Assembly (NCBI GenBank): GCA_947479535.1
Contig: CANJZQ010000005.1
Coordinates: forward strand, 1-64,000
From: Oligoflexales bacterium
GTDB taxonomy: Bacteria > Bdellovibrionota_B > Oligoflexia > Oligoflexales > RGVZ01
Length of the DNA stretch: 64,000 nt
Direction of reading: 5' to 3'
Below the pieces are notes generated by a model. That model did not search any database. It saw only the letters and a program-made list of their open reading frames with translations, and was not told the origin of the DNA. The translations under genes and the position numbers were made by a program. This document shows, one piece after another, positions 55,748 to 64,000 of this stretch. Each line of letters starts with the position of its first letter. Positions within the stretch are counted from its first letter, which is position 1.

Positions 55748-56703
55748 TTGCCTTTGTCCCTTGTCGCACGAACGGCACGGTCATGCCCTTCGCCGACAGA
55801 TTGGGTTTTGAAGCCACGTTCGTTGATCTCGTGGTGCTGCTTGCGTCGCTGGTAACTATTGGTTGGGGGCAAGTCGACGAACTCAGTTGAGGGATCGCTC
55901 TCCAGTTTGGCGATCGCCTTTTCAACTTCAGCTAGCGCCTCTTTTTCTTGCTGCAGGGAACGCTCGTCATCATGGTGACGCGGGCGGTCATCGCGTTGTG
56001 GGCGGTCATCACGACGAGGACGATCGTCGCGTTGTGGGCGGTCATCACGACGAGGGCGATCATCGCGGTGCGGACGATCTGAATGCTCGGCGCGAGGAGC
56101 AGGCCTGTCGGAATGTTCCGGACGTCCACCCGGACCACCGGTGCGAAGGCGTGGCGGTGGTGAGTAGCGACCAACCGGAGGCCGGCTGCCAACTTCAAAA
56201 ACCTGTGGCTCCCAGGTGTTGTACGCCCATGCAAAAAATTTCTTGAACAGTCCTGAGGCGGAAGGAGATTTCTCATCGAGGACATTTGTCACGGCGACCC
56301 AAACGGGGGCGAGGCCCTCTTCTTCGTCAAACACAGGAAGGCCTTCACCGGTCACGGCATGGTACAGGTGGCGCAGATCCGCATGAAACGCGACAAATTC
56401 ATCGGCAACAGCGCAGAGCCTTTCAATGTCGACCGGCGCGCGGTCCAACAGGTTTTGTTCGCGGGCGCAGTGCCAATCGTAGAGGCTTCCAACGGCGCGT
56501 TCCCACGCGGCTTCGTTGGTCGCCGACAGGCCTTCTTTGAGCGACGGGTCCGTATTCCTGGAGTCGACCTTGTCGGGACCGCCCAAGCGTTTTTCTGTTC
56601 CAGCCAACATTTTTTCGGCTTCAAAACAGGTATACAAAAAGTAGTCGAGAGGGACCTCTTTGCCGGTCATTTCAAGGAATCGCTGCTTGAAGGTGGATGT
56701 CAT
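55744..56703 (-). CDS. Arg/Asp-repeat protein of unknown function
   Basis: The 319-residue protein has a folded-looking N-terminal domain (TFKQRFLEMTGKEVPLDYFL through VWVAVTNVLDEKSPSASGL), then a disordered Pro/Arg/Asp tract with RDDRPQRDDRP-type repeats (about residues 205-250). A Glu/Lys helix and a basic C-terminus follow. No family recognised; the composition suggests RNA or nucleoprotein binding, which is inference. It is coupled to the SDR gene by ATGA and followed upstream by 129 bases before the cardiolipin synthase gene end. Confidence 0.6.
   Translation of the reverse strand: MTSTFKQRFLEMTGKEVPLDYFLYTCFEAEKMLAGTEKRLGGPDKVDSRNTDPSLKEGLSATNEAAWERAVGSLYDWHCAREQNLLDRAPVDIERLCAVADEFVAFHADLRHLYHAVTGEGLPVFDEEEGLAPVWVAVTNVLDEKSPSASGLFKKFFAWAYNTWEPQVFEVGSRPPVGRYSPPPRLRTGGPGGRPEHSDRPAPRAEHSDRPHRDDRPRRDDRPQRDDRPRRDDRPQRDDRPRHHDDERSLQQEKEALAEVEKAIAKLESDPSTEFVDLPPTNSYQRRKQHHEINERGFKTQSVGEGHDRAVRATRDKGK
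55977..56075. repeat. Tandem repeats inside the Arg/Asp-repeat gene
   Basis: Units of GGGCGGTCATCACGACGAGG with slight changes recur about every 36 bases, encoding RDDRP-type repeats in the minus-strand gene. Repeat number is likely variable between strains. Confidence 0.7.
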
Positions 56704-56832
56704 CGTTGGTGCTTCTCAAGTCAAGTGTTCGAAATTATTCAACTACTGCGCCGTAGCACAGCCATACAAATTGGGATCTTGGGGACTATAGGCGCAGACC
56801 CTCTGTGACGCAAGGGTTTGACTTCATTCATT

Positions 56833-58356
56833 TTACAGAAGCGGAGCCAAGAGGCGCGAGAGGTTTTCCCTTTGAAGCCTCAGAAACCGCGCAATTTTCC
56901 CGCCGTTGCCCGGGTCCTCGGCGGACGAGCTCTGGGCCATGTCCAGGGTCAGCATGGCCTCGACCTTCCGGCAGAAATTTGCGCCGTGGATGGCCAAGGT
57001 TGTTTCAAAATTCAGGTACAGGGCCCGGTTGTCAAAGTTGGTCGTACCAAGCAGGCAAAGGTCATCATCCACCAGCACGACCTTTTGGTGCATGAAGCCA
57101 GGTTCGTAAAAAAGCACGCGAACGCCTGTTTTTCTCATTTTTGCGGCGTAGGTTGCCCCCACCCAATGGACCAACGGGTTATCGGATTTGCGAGGGATCA
57201 GCAGGCGCACATCAACCCCCCGCAGGGTACAGAGCTCAAGCTCGCGGCTCAAAGGCGTATCAGGAACAAAATATGGGGTTGCAATCCACAGCCGGCGCTG
57301 CGCCTTTTGGATGGTCAGCATATAAAGCAGCACGCCCACAAGGGCTTCATCAGTCGGGGCGGATGGGATGACTTGAACAACCTCTCGCTGGTCGAGATTT
57401 TTTCCGGGACTCGTTTTCCGGGTCTGGACCGGGAGCAGGCCAGACCTCAAGGCAACTTCCAGAGAATCCCCAGTTGCAAAGTGCCAGTCGTCAAAAAAAA
57501 CATCTTCGAGTTTGGCTACGGCCGGCCCTGAGATCCGGACATGTGTGTCGCGCCAGCGGCTGACGTCCTTGGTGCCGAGGATTGGCAGGCCTGAGACATA
57601 TTCTTCACCAAAATTGAGCCCTCCGGTCAGGGCCTCCTCGCCGTCGACCACCACCAGCTTGCGGTGATTGCGGAAGTTGAGCTGCAGACCCCTTTTCCAG
57701 CTATGGATGGGAAGAAAGCTGGCAACGAAAACCCCATTGGCCTTGAGATCCCGGATGTAGGTGCTGGATAGATTGAACGATCCAATATCGTCATAAAGGA
57801 CATAGACCGCGACTCCGCTCTTGGCCTTGGCAATCAAAAGCTTCTGGAGCTCCAGTCCGAGGCGGTCAGAGCGCAGGATGTAATACTGGACCAGGATGTA
57901 ATTTTTGGCCGACATGAGCGCTTCAAATATTTCGCGAAAGGTATCTTCTCCATCGACGAGGAGCTTTACCTCGTTCAGGTTCGGGTCATAGAGGTCACCA
58001 AAGCGCCCAAAGGTTCTTGCAAAATCCTTCAGGGCGGCTGGTGCCTTGAGATTCAGTTGGGCAAGTTTCTCGCCAATATCACTGAGGTTTTGTTGGATAG
58101 AAGGGCGTCGCACCAGGTCATCCTGGAGGTGTTCATGGGGCGACAGGGCGTGCTGGTCGTAAAATGCCCTGCGCCTCATCAGGCCCTTGATGCGATTTTT
58201 GCCGAACGCGTAATAGAGCGGGATTCCAATGAAGGGTATCGCCAAAAGGGCCAAGACCCAGGCGATGGTGGATCTGGCGTTGCGCCGTTCCTGAATGAGG
58301 TCAAAAGCCAGCCAGATGGCCAGCCCATACAAAATCAAATAGGGCCAAAGTCCCAC
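56833..58356 (-). CDS. cls: Cardiolipin synthase
   Basis: The 507-residue protein has two N-terminal membrane segments (about residues 4-22 and 32-52) and two HKD motifs: NFRNHRKLVVVDGEEALTGG and FMHQKVVLVDDDLCLLGTTN. It condenses two phosphatidylglycerols, or PG with PE, in the inner membrane. Length and layout match bacterial ClsA-type enzymes. Its start lies eight bases from the end of the small gene at 58365, suggesting co-transcription. Confidence 0.95.
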   Translation of the reverse strand: MGLWPYLILYGLAIWLAFDLIQERRNARSTIAWVLALLAIPFIGIPLYYAFGKNRIKGLMRRRAFYDQHALSPHEHLQDDLVRRPSIQQNLSDIGEKLAQLNLKAPAALKDFARTFGRFGDLYDPNLNEVKLLVDGEDTFREIFEALMSAKNYILVQYYILRSDRLGLELQKLLIAKAKSGVAVYVLYDDIGSFNLSSTYIRDLKANGVFVASFLPIHSWKRGLQLNFRNHRKLVVVDGEEALTGGLNFGEEYVSGLPILGTKDVSRWRDTHVRISGPAVAKLEDVFFDDWHFATGDSLEVALRSGLLPVQTRKTSPGKNLDQREVVQVIPSAPTDEALVGVLLYMLTIQKAQRRLWIATPYFVPDTPLSRELELCTLRGVDVRLLIPRKSDNPLVHWVGATYAAKMRKTGVRVLFYEPGFMHQKVVLVDDDLCLLGTTNFDNRALYLNFETTLAIHGANFCRKVEAMLTLDMAQSSSAEDPGNGGKIARFLRLQRENLSRLLAPLL

Positions 58357-58364
58357 AGCCCCGA

Positions 58365-58688
58365 TCAGACACGCACCCGGCGGACCAGGCTGAGCACACG
58401 GTTGCTGGCAAGGGACAGTTCTTCAAACTCGGTCCAGTCGGTGGCGCCGGACCGTTGATGGGTGTAGGCAGCGAGTTCGTGGTCGCCTTCAAAGGCTTCT
58501 ACCACAAGGGCCACAGCCTCTTTGTGTTTGGCGGATCCGGGGGCGTTGCTGGCCAGAAGTTCGCAGGCCTTCTCAAGGTCCGAAACGGCGTCGTCTTCTT
58601 TCTGATCGCGGAGGAGCGGAATCAGCTTTTCGATCGCAACTACCAGATCAGCCGACGATTTTTTGGGATCACGTTTGATGATTGTCAT
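58365..58688 (-). CDS. Small uncharacterised protein (107 aa)
   Basis: No family recognised. I take the ATG at 58688 (MTIIKRDPKK); a longer start would reach into the tRNA promoter region. The protein is helical and mildly acidic, with SADLVVAIEKLIPLLRDQ, EAVALVVEAFEGDHELAAY and a basic RRVRV end. It lies directly upstream of cls on the same strand. Weak ribosome binding site. Confidence 0.6.
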   Translation of the reverse strand: MTIIKRDPKKSSADLVVAIEKLIPLLRDQKEDDAVSDLEKACELLASNAPGSAKHKEAVALVVEAFEGDHELAAYTHQRSGATDWTEFEELSLASNRVLSLVRRVRV

Positions 58689-58749
58689 AGGCGAGAACGG
58701 CCTCCTCGCGGGGAGTCTAGGTGACCAGTCTGGAAAATGCAAACGACCG

Positions 58750-58776
58750 TTGACAGACTCAGGCCACCCTTGTAAT
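58750..58776 (+). promoter_or_regulatory. Promoter of the tRNA-Lys/tRNA-Glu pair
   Basis: A perfect -35 TTGACA (58750-58755) and a five-of-six -10 TGTAAT (58771-58776) are 15 bases apart. The following GGCCTCTCG is a GC-rich discriminator typical of stable-RNA promoters, about 30 bases before tRNA-Lys. Confidence 0.7.
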
Positions 58777-58808
58777 TACTGGCCTCTCGAAGCGAAAGCT
58801 TCGGTAGT

Positions 58809-58884
58809 GGGCTCGTAGCTCAGCTGGTAGAGCAGTACACTTTTAATGTACGGGTCGATGGTTCGAATCCATCCGGGCTCACCA
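58809..58884 (+). tRNA. tRNA-Lys (TTT)
   Basis: A 76-base gene including the encoded CCA (58882-58884). The acceptor stem pairs with two G-U wobbles, the anticodon stem is GTACA/TGTAC, the loop CTTTTAA gives anticodon TTT (58842-58844), and the T arm is GATGG-TTCGAAT-CCATC. Confidence 0.96.
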
Positions 58885-58890
58885 CCCTTA

Positions 58891-58968
58891 GTCCCCATCG
58901 TCTAGCCCGGTCCAGGACACCACCCTTTCACGGTGGATACGGGGGTTCAAATCCCCCTGGGGACGCCA
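58891..58968 (+). tRNA. tRNA-Glu (TTC)
   Basis: The acceptor pair GTCCCCA/TGGGGAC, the anticodon stem CCACC/GGTGG with loop CTTTCAC (anticodon TTC at 58927-58929) and the T loop TTCAAAT are present, followed by G and encoded CCA. It lies six bases after tRNA-Lys in the same transcript. Confidence 0.96.
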
Positions 58969-58976
58969 CTACCACT

Positions 58977-59012
58977 AAAAAAGAGCCTCCGGCAACGGGG
59001 GCTCTTTTGTTT
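58977..59012 (+). terminator. Intrinsic terminator of the tRNA operon
   Basis: A stem GAGCCTCCG/CGGGGGCTC (58983-59004) with a GCAA loop, extended by A/T pairs, is followed by TTTTGTTTTTT. This is a strong Rho-independent terminator for the tRNA-Lys/Glu transcript. Confidence 0.92.
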
Positions 59013-59131
59013 TTTGAGTTTCCGGGTGCTTTACATCGTAAATCGAGCCCGCAATGCATGACATGGTATATCCCTTCACGCCACGAGTGGATTAAGGTAG
59101 CGGTTAACAGGCCTGAAACGGGAGCCGTGTC

Positions 59132-60958
59132 ATGCTAAATCAACTACACATCAACGGCCTTGCGATCATTGAATCGCTGAAAATAGATTTTTCTCGCGGT
59201 TTCAATGTCATCACAGGTGAAACTGGCGCAGGGAAATCAATCCTCATCAAAGCCCTGAATCTTTTGCTTGGGGCCAAGGCCTCAGCAGATGCAGTTCGCC
59301 ATGGACGAGAGGCCGCCTCTGTCAGCGGACAGTTTCTCTTGCCAGCCAATCACAAGGTCACGTCCTGCCTGGAGTCTTACGGCATTCCTTTTGAGGCAGC
59401 CGGCACTCAGGAATCCGGGAATGAATTGCAAACAGTGATCGTCCGCCGGGTGATTTCTGCAAAGGGGCGCTCGCAAGCATGGATCAACGACACGCCGGTT
59501 ACTTCGGGAACGCTTCGTGAATTTGCCGATGCATTGATCGATGTTTTTGCTCAGCATGAAAATCACAAGCTGCTTGATTCTGACGGGCACCTCGCCGTTT
59601 TGGACCAGTTTCTTGATGACCGGACTTTGATTGCAAAAGTTGAATCAGCCTGGCGCGTGGTGGCGGAAAACACATCCGCATTAAAGCAACTTGTTTCCGA
59701 TCTTGCGCTGAAACAGCGTGATGCTGACTATCTGACGTTCCGCTGCGATGAGCTGCGCAAATTTGATCCCTCGTTGGAAGAATTCGAAAAGACCAGAAAC
59801 TTCTGCGATCAGGCGCGCCATAACACTTACCTTGTTTCATCACTGCGCAAGGCCGCTTCGATGATTGACGATGGGGCCGGCGATGCCTCCATCGAACGCG
59901 CCCTGCGTGACACGGGTCGCATTTTACAGCAGGCTGCATCCAAGGTTCCAAGTTTGCAAACACTTGCCGACCAGGCGTTTTTCGTGGCCGAAAAAGCGGC
60001 GGAGCTGAGCTATGCGGTCGGTCAGGAATTATCCAATGCCGACACAAATGAAGATGACGTGGATGCCGCGCAGGCGCGCCTTGCAGGATACCAAGGGCTC
60101 TGTCGCAAGATGGGTGTTCTGGACGCCGAGTCTTTGGTGGCTTCGTGGAGCCGGATGGAGGACGAAGTCCGTTTTTTAGAATCCGCAGCAAAAGATGCGG
60201 CGGACTTGTTTCTAAAAATTGAACGATCCATCGCCTCCTACAAAGATCTATCAGGACTTTTGACGGAAGCTCGTAAAGTGGCTGCAAAAAAGGCGGGGAA
60301 AGCGGTTGGTAAAGAACTTTCCGAACTCGCTATGAAAGATTCAAGGCTGGAAGTCGAGTTTATTGCCGTGCACGGAATGAATGGCGACGACCTGGATCTC
60401 ACCTGCCTTGGCGAAGTGATGTCAAAGCGTTGGCGCGATAAAATCATGCCACTGTTTTCCGGTGTTTCTGCGATGGGAGCGGAGCGTGTGCAGCTGCTCC
60501 TTTCTGCCAACCCGGGCGAACCAGCGCTGCCGCTGCATAAAGTTGCCTCAGGCGGTGAAGTTTCACGCATCATGCTGGCGTTGAAAAAAGCCCTCGCGAT
60601 GGGTGCCGACACCTGTATTTTGGTTTTCGATGAGATTGACACGGGAATATCAGGTCGCGTGGCCGATATTGTTGGCCGCAAGCTGGCCGAACTCGCCAAG
60701 GGCTTTCAGGTGATTTGCATCTCACACCTGCCGCAAGTTGCCGCTTATGCGGATTCACATTTTCTCGTTCATAAATTCGGTGCGAGCAACAGGACCGAAT
60801 CAACCATCACGCGGTTGGATCCTGAAGCCAGTCGAACGGAAATCGCGCGGCTGCTCTCGGGAGATGAGGTTACGGAATCAAGCCTTGCTCATGCGTCGAC
60901 GCTTTTGCGAAAGGCTCGCCAGGATCGACAAGAAGACCGGCAAGAAAAACGGCAATAA
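59132..60958 (+). CDS. recN: DNA repair protein RecN
   Basis: RecN is an SMC-like ATPase that holds DNA ends in double-strand break repair. The 608-residue protein has the N-terminal head with Walker A ITGETGAGKSILIKALNLLL, a QHENHKL segment, a long coiled-coil middle (residues 150-400) and the C-terminal head with ASGGEVSRIMLALKKALA, Walker B LVFDEIDTGISGRVAD and SHLPQVAAYADSHFLV. GGGAG precedes the ATG. The 3' end overlaps the convergent matrixin gene by 81 bases. No LexA-like box was sought systematically. Confidence 0.96.
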   Translation: MLNQLHINGLAIIESLKIDFSRGFNVITGETGAGKSILIKALNLLLGAKASADAVRHGREAASVSGQFLLPANHKVTSCLESYGIPFEAAGTQESGNELQTVIVRRVISAKGRSQAWINDTPVTSGTLREFADALIDVFAQHENHKLLDSDGHLAVLDQFLDDRTLIAKVESAWRVVAENTSALKQLVSDLALKQRDADYLTFRCDELRKFDPSLEEFEKTRNFCDQARHNTYLVSSLRKAASMIDDGAGDASIERALRDTGRILQQAASKVPSLQTLADQAFFVAEKAAELSYAVGQELSNADTNEDDVDAAQARLAGYQGLCRKMGVLDAESLVASWSRMEDEVRFLESAAKDAADLFLKIERSIASYKDLSGLLTEARKVAAKKAGKAVGKELSELAMKDSRLEVEFIAVHGMNGDDLDLTCLGEVMSKRWRDKIMPLFSGVSAMGAERVQLLLSANPGEPALPLHKVASGGEVSRIMLALKKALAMGADTCILVFDEIDTGISGRVADIVGRKLAELAKGFQVICISHLPQVAAYADSHFLVHKFGASNRTESTITRLDPEASRTEIARLLSGDEVTESSLAHASTLLRKARQDRQEDRQEKRQ

Positions 60959-61678
60959 GGGCAGCAGCAAGAAGAAAGCATCAGGCTGTGCCGCACGACT
61001 TGAAGGCCTTCCGCGAATCATTGCGCATCCACCAAAAAGGTCATTCCCCCCCAGTTCATCCCGCGCGTAGAGGTAGGTAATTCCATCCACATCATCTTGC
61101 GAGACGGATGCGGTTTTGCGTTTGCTGGCATCGTAATACATCAGGGCACTGGTGTCGGTGGAGTGACCAAGCCCCAGGATGTGCCCGATTTCGTGTGCCA
61201 TGACGTCGACAACAAGATTTTCATTTAGGGTTTTGATGTTGGCACTGGCGCCAACCTGCGCGTTGAGCACGAGAACCCCATAATTCAAGTGCCCCCCTGC
61301 ACTAACCTGTTGACCGGTGGCCACGCCAGGGATCACCTCAGGATTGAGGCCAACGGCCGCCATGTCGGCGACACAATGAACGGTCGGTGTGGCATCGGAT
61401 GTTCCGGCCAGTGCGTCTCCGATTGTCGTCGACGAGTCAGAGCCCCGCGTTAGTTGGATCCCCAATGTGGGAATCTGGTTCCAAACATCAAGGGCTTTGT
61501 CCATCATGTCGTTGACGTCGTCGGGGCAGTTTTCCGGATTGATGTGGAATTCGAGGGTTTTGGAGTCCCAGCCTTTTAGGCCTCCGGATGCGCCGATCAG
61601 GGTGAATCCAAATGCAGGTGCCGCAGAAAACATGGCACTGCTGGCAGTGATGAAAAAAACAGAGATGACAGGCTTCAT
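60878..61678 (-). CDS. Matrixin-type (M10) metalloprotease with C-terminal sorting-like tail
   Basis: The 266-residue protein has a signal peptide (to about residue 24), a metzincin domain with the zinc motif VMAHEIGHILGLGHS near residue 160 and the Met-turn in TSALMYY. The tail has GGCAMI, a long Pro/Leu/Phe hydrophobic stretch (AFFLLLPLLPFFLPVFLSIL) and the Arg-rich end QKRRR. This Cys/hydrophobic/Arg layout resembles MYXO-CTERM-type sorting signals, suggesting surface anchoring. The region coding the tail overlaps recN on the other strand. Confidence 0.85.
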   Translation of the reverse strand: MKPVISVFFITASSAMFSAAPAFGFTLIGASGGLKGWDSKTLEFHINPENCPDDVNDMMDKALDVWNQIPTLGIQLTRGSDSSTTIGDALAGTSDATPTVHCVADMAAVGLNPEVIPGVATGQQVSAGGHLNYGVLVLNAQVGASANIKTLNENLVVDVMAHEIGHILGLGHSTDTSALMYYDASKRKTASVSQDDVDGITYLYARDELGGNDLFGGCAMIRGRPSSRAAQPDAFFLLLPLLPFFLPVFLSILASLSQKRRRMSKA

Positions 61679-61703
61679 CGTGGAGGCTCCTCGGAAAAAC
61701 TTT

Positions 61704-62315
61704 TCAGGATTTGACCCATGCTGCCGTTAGCATCAGGCTGAACGATCTTTTAGTGCTGGAAAGGGGGGCGTGAATGAGCACATCTGCACCGGTGCGAAGG
61801 CTAGACCAATTCCATGCGGAGCCTACCTGCCAAGCAAACGTTGTGGCGGAAACGGTTTTTTCCGGCTGGTAAAAGGTAGCGGTGCCTTCCCCATTGTTTA
61901 GCGCTTCAGCCCCGTTTCCGGTGCCTTTGATCGAATATTGAAGAAGAACCGGACCGGTCCCGAAGTCAAACCGGCCGGAAAGATTTGTGGTCATGGGCAA
62001 ACCAGCAGCCATTAGTGAAGTTTGGCTTGATTTGCTGGTGGACTGTACGGACGACAGGCTGTCGGGCATGTAGTGGAGCCAAGGGCTGATCAGGCGCCGG
62101 CCAACAGGCAAATGGTACTGCAAATGAAAATGATAGAAGGATGTTCCTAGAGTGTTGCGCTTGCCCGAGGGACTCGAGGTAAGCCTGAGCATTTCATAGG
62201 ACGTCCCACCGGCTCCAAACTCAATGGATTTTGGTCTGGCCCCGAGGGCTGACCTTCCGCTTCCAAAAAAAGCGCAGGATAAACCCATCACAAGAGCAAT
62301 TTTTGAATGCTGCAT
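61704..62315 (-). CDS. Secreted barrel-like protein of unknown function
   Basis: The 203-residue protein starts with a signal peptide (MQHSKIALVMGLSCAFFGSG to about residue 22). The rest has barrel-like strands (TSFYHFHLQYHLPVGRRLI, GRFDFGTGPVLLQYSIKG, FAWQVGSAWNWSSL, FSLMLTAAWVKS). No family recognised. An ATG twelve codons upstream is an alternative. It precedes the matrixin gene by 25 bases on the same strand, so co-expression is likely. Confidence 0.62.
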   Translation of the reverse strand: MQHSKIALVMGLSCAFFGSGRSALGARPKSIEFGAGGTSYEMLRLTSSPSGKRNTLGTSFYHFHLQYHLPVGRRLISPWLHYMPDSLSSVQSTSKSSQTSLMAAGLPMTTNLSGRFDFGTGPVLLQYSIKGTGNGAEALNNGEGTATFYQPEKTVSATTFAWQVGSAWNWSSLRTGADVLIHAPLSSTKRSFSLMLTAAWVKS

Positions 62316-62391
62316 TCCGAACCCCGCCTGATATTTTTTAGAGTTTACCATGCACGGACCTGCGACTCACGCCCGACCAAAAATGAAAGGA

Positions 62392-62423
62392 GCCCGCACT
62401 CGCCTATATTTACGAGTGCGGGC
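62392..62423 (-). terminator. Terminator-like hairpin after nrdJ
   Basis: A perfect 11-bp stem GCCCGCACTCG/CGAGTGCGGGC with a ten-base loop. On the minus strand it is followed by a T-rich stretch, placing it as the nrdJ terminator before the barrel-like gene. Confidence 0.75.
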
Positions 62424-62540
62424 CCTTCACAAGCAGAAACGGGGCGGGTCAGGACATCGGCGGGGGCAACAGCCAGTACTAGAGGGAACTTCAGAAACGG
62501 CGGGGCATATCTTCAAGGGGTAAACCCCCGGCGGCAGGGG

Positions 62541-64000
62541 TTAGCTGCAGCCAGTGGTTCCACCGCATGAATCGCACTTTAGACACGCACCGTTGCGGAC
62601 TAGCGTCATCGCTCCGCACTCCGGACACGGATCTCCTTCGTAACCTTTCATCTTCGCAGCCTTGACCGTGTTGAGCCCTTTTTTGGCAGCAATCTTCTCT
62701 GCCATGCGGTCGAACTCTTCTTCGGACAGGGCCACTGGAACCTTTTTCTCGCCGCCAGTTTGCAGGCCGCCGACGCTGCTGGAAACGCTGTGCCCGTGAG
62801 ATCCATTGCTGGAGACCATGACCATACCTGGCATCTCCTCGTCGTCGGAGGACGTCTTGTTGGCGTGCGCCTTGGACTTCGGGGCATCAATCTCATCCGG
62901 AGCAACGTGAACCAGATCCGTACGGCCGAGGTAGTTAAGGGCCAGGTCGCGGAACATGAAGTCGATGATCGACGTTGCGCGGCGCAGGTTGTCGTGTCCA
63001 GTGACGGGGCCGTTCGGTTCAAAACGGGTGAAGGTGAAGACGTCCACGTACTCTTCGAGCGGCACGCCGTACTGCAGACCAAGGCTCACGGCGATGGCAA
63101 AACAGTTCATGATGGAGCGCAGAAGGGTACCTTCCTTGTTCAAGTCGAGGAAGATCTCGCCAACTTGACCATCCTCGTACTCGCCCGTCCTGAGGTAAAC
63201 CGTGTGTCCACCGATCTTGACCTTTTGGGTGTAGCCGCTGCGCTTGCTCGGGAGGGAACGGCGGGTGCGGACATACTCCTTGACGATCTGGGTGGTGATC
63301 TTCTTGATCTGCTCTGCTTTTGGCGCGGAATAGTCGACCTGGTCGATGATATCCAGCCATTCGGTGGCCGTGGCATTGAGGGGCTGGCTCAGTTTTGAAC
63401 CATCGCGATAGAGTGCGTTGGCCTTGAGCATCATATTCCAAGACTTCTTGTAGGACTTGGCGACGTCATCCAAATTGGCTTCAAATGGCAAGTTGATCGT
63501 CTTGCTAATTGCGCCCGAGATAAATGGTTGGGCGGCAGCCATCATGCCGATGTGGTTGTCGGCCGGGATGTAGCGAACACCTTTGCGACCACACTTGCTC
63601 GCACAGTCAAAGACCGGCAAATGGGCGGCTTTCAGGTGCGGAGCACCCTCCACCGTCATCGTGCCACACACATACTCGTTCGCGGCCTCAATCTCGGCAG
63701 CCGAGAATCCAAGCAGCTTGAGGATGTTGCAATCGATCGGTTCCAGATCTTCGGCTTTGATGCCGAGTTTCGACGTACAAAACTCTTCCCCGAGGACCCA
63801 CTTGTTAAAGGCAAACGTGATGTCGAATGCCTGCGGCAATTCTTTCTCCACCGAGGCCAAAACTTCAGGTGTAAGCCCTTTGGCTGCCAGGGTTTCGTGG
63901 TTGATGCCAGGTGCTCCCTTTAGAGTTCCCCGACCCATGCAGTAGGCAATGATGTCTGCCGTTTGCGCATCACTGTAGCCAAGGTTCGTGAGGGCCACCG
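62541..64000 (-). CDS. nrdJ: Vitamin B12-dependent ribonucleotide reductase, C-terminal part
   Basis: Adenosylcobalamin-dependent NrdJ reduces ribonucleotides without oxygen dependence. About 485 C-terminal residues are visible; the gene continues past the right edge. Recognisable are [80 protein letters not shown] and the C-terminal zinc/redox tail [20 protein letters not shown] followed by CGG and CS. This tail passes electrons to the active site. The 3' end is 226 bases from the barrel-like gene. Confidence 0.96.
   Translation of the reverse strand, partial: VALTNLGYSDAQTADIIAYCMGRGTLKGAPGINHETLAAKGLTPEVLASVEKELPQAFDITFAFNKWVLGEEFCTSKLGIKAEDLEPIDCNILKLLGFSAAEIEAANEYVCGTMTVEGAPHLKAAHLPVFDCASKCGRKGVRYIPADNHIGMMAAAQPFISGAISKTINLPFEANLDDVAKSYKKSWNMMLKANALYRDGSKLSQPLNATATEWLDIIDQVDYSAPKAEQIKKITTQIVKEYVRTRRSLPSKRSGYTQKVKIGGHTVYLRTGEYEDGQVGEIFLDLNKEGTLLRSIMNCFAIAVSLGLQYGVPLEEYVDVFTFTRFEPNGPVTGHDNLRRATSIIDFMFRDLALNYLGRTDLVHVAPDEIDAPKSKAHANKTSSDDEEMPGMVMVSSNGSHGHSVSSSVGGLQTGGEKKVPVALSEEEFDRMAEKIAAKKGLNTVKAAKMKGYEGDPCPECGAMTLVRNGACLKCDSCGGTTGCS

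Overview
The window reads as about 64 kb of chromosome from a Gram-negative, diderm bacterium. It encodes an LPS/KDO and Lpt export locus, signal peptidase II, several signal-peptide-bearing beta-barrel-like proteins, sigma-54 and a condensin ScpAB pair. The combination (single-chain GcvP, B12-dependent ribonucleotide reductase, a matrixin with a Cys/hydrophobic/Arg tail, LuxE/LuxC-type enzymes, many secreted hydrolases) fits a delta-proteobacterial or Bdellovibrionota/Oligoflexia-like lineage. That placement is inference, because no rRNA gene is present. Coding density is high, many genes overlap as ATGA or TGATG, and no phage, insertion sequence, CRISPR array or classical defence island is visible. 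I read this as mostly core genome with a few unusual proteins in it.

Layout: 0-8 kb is an M50 protease followed by a tight envelope operon: pyrG, kdsD, lptC, lptA, lptB, then rpoN and rapZ. 8-14.4 kb is the glycine cleavage system, with gcvP on the plus strand converging on a minus-strand yyaL-like/gcvT/gcvH operon. 14.5-24.5 kb holds two overlapping glycosyltransferases, an outer-membrane-type protein, ftsK, small unknown genes, a degenerate metallo-beta-lactamase/beta-CASP protein, mdh and htpX. Two tRNA-Ser genes follow, then a GT2/SMR/flavin-reductase cluster. 26.5-31 kb has a minus-strand regulator/VIT1-like/porin-like operon, a YkgJ protein and an MFS exporter. 31-46.6 kb has murF, a secreted phospholipase D-like protein, a membrane SpoIIE-type phosphatase, ddl, an HAD phosphatase, lspA, a ClpC-type AAA+ protein, a lytic transglycosylase, an HTH/coiled-coil protein, queA and a secreted unknown. 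46.6-54.6 kb has an M14 peptidase, an SprT-like protein, a LuxE-LuxC fusion, the scpA/scpB/rluB-like operon, a FAH-family hydrolase and a barrel-like protein. 54.6-64 kb has a repeat-rich intergenic region, an SDR, an Arg/Asp repeat protein, cardiolipin synthase, tRNA-Lys and tRNA-Glu with a promoter and terminator, recN, a matrixin and the 3' part of nrdJ.

Functional themes are envelope biogenesis (Lpt, KdsD, MurF, Ddl, LspA, lytic transglycosylase, Cls), one-carbon and central metabolism (Gcv, Mdh, NrdJ, PyrG) and chromosome maintenance (FtsK, ScpAB, RecN). The most notable observations are proteins that keep a family fold but have lost hallmark residues: RapZ without its Walker A lysine, an RluB-like protein without the catalytic Asp, and an MBL/beta-CASP protein without its metal ligands. 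Also notable are a one-polypeptide LuxE-LuxC enzyme and a dispersed repeat family built around AAGGATCCTT or its variants.
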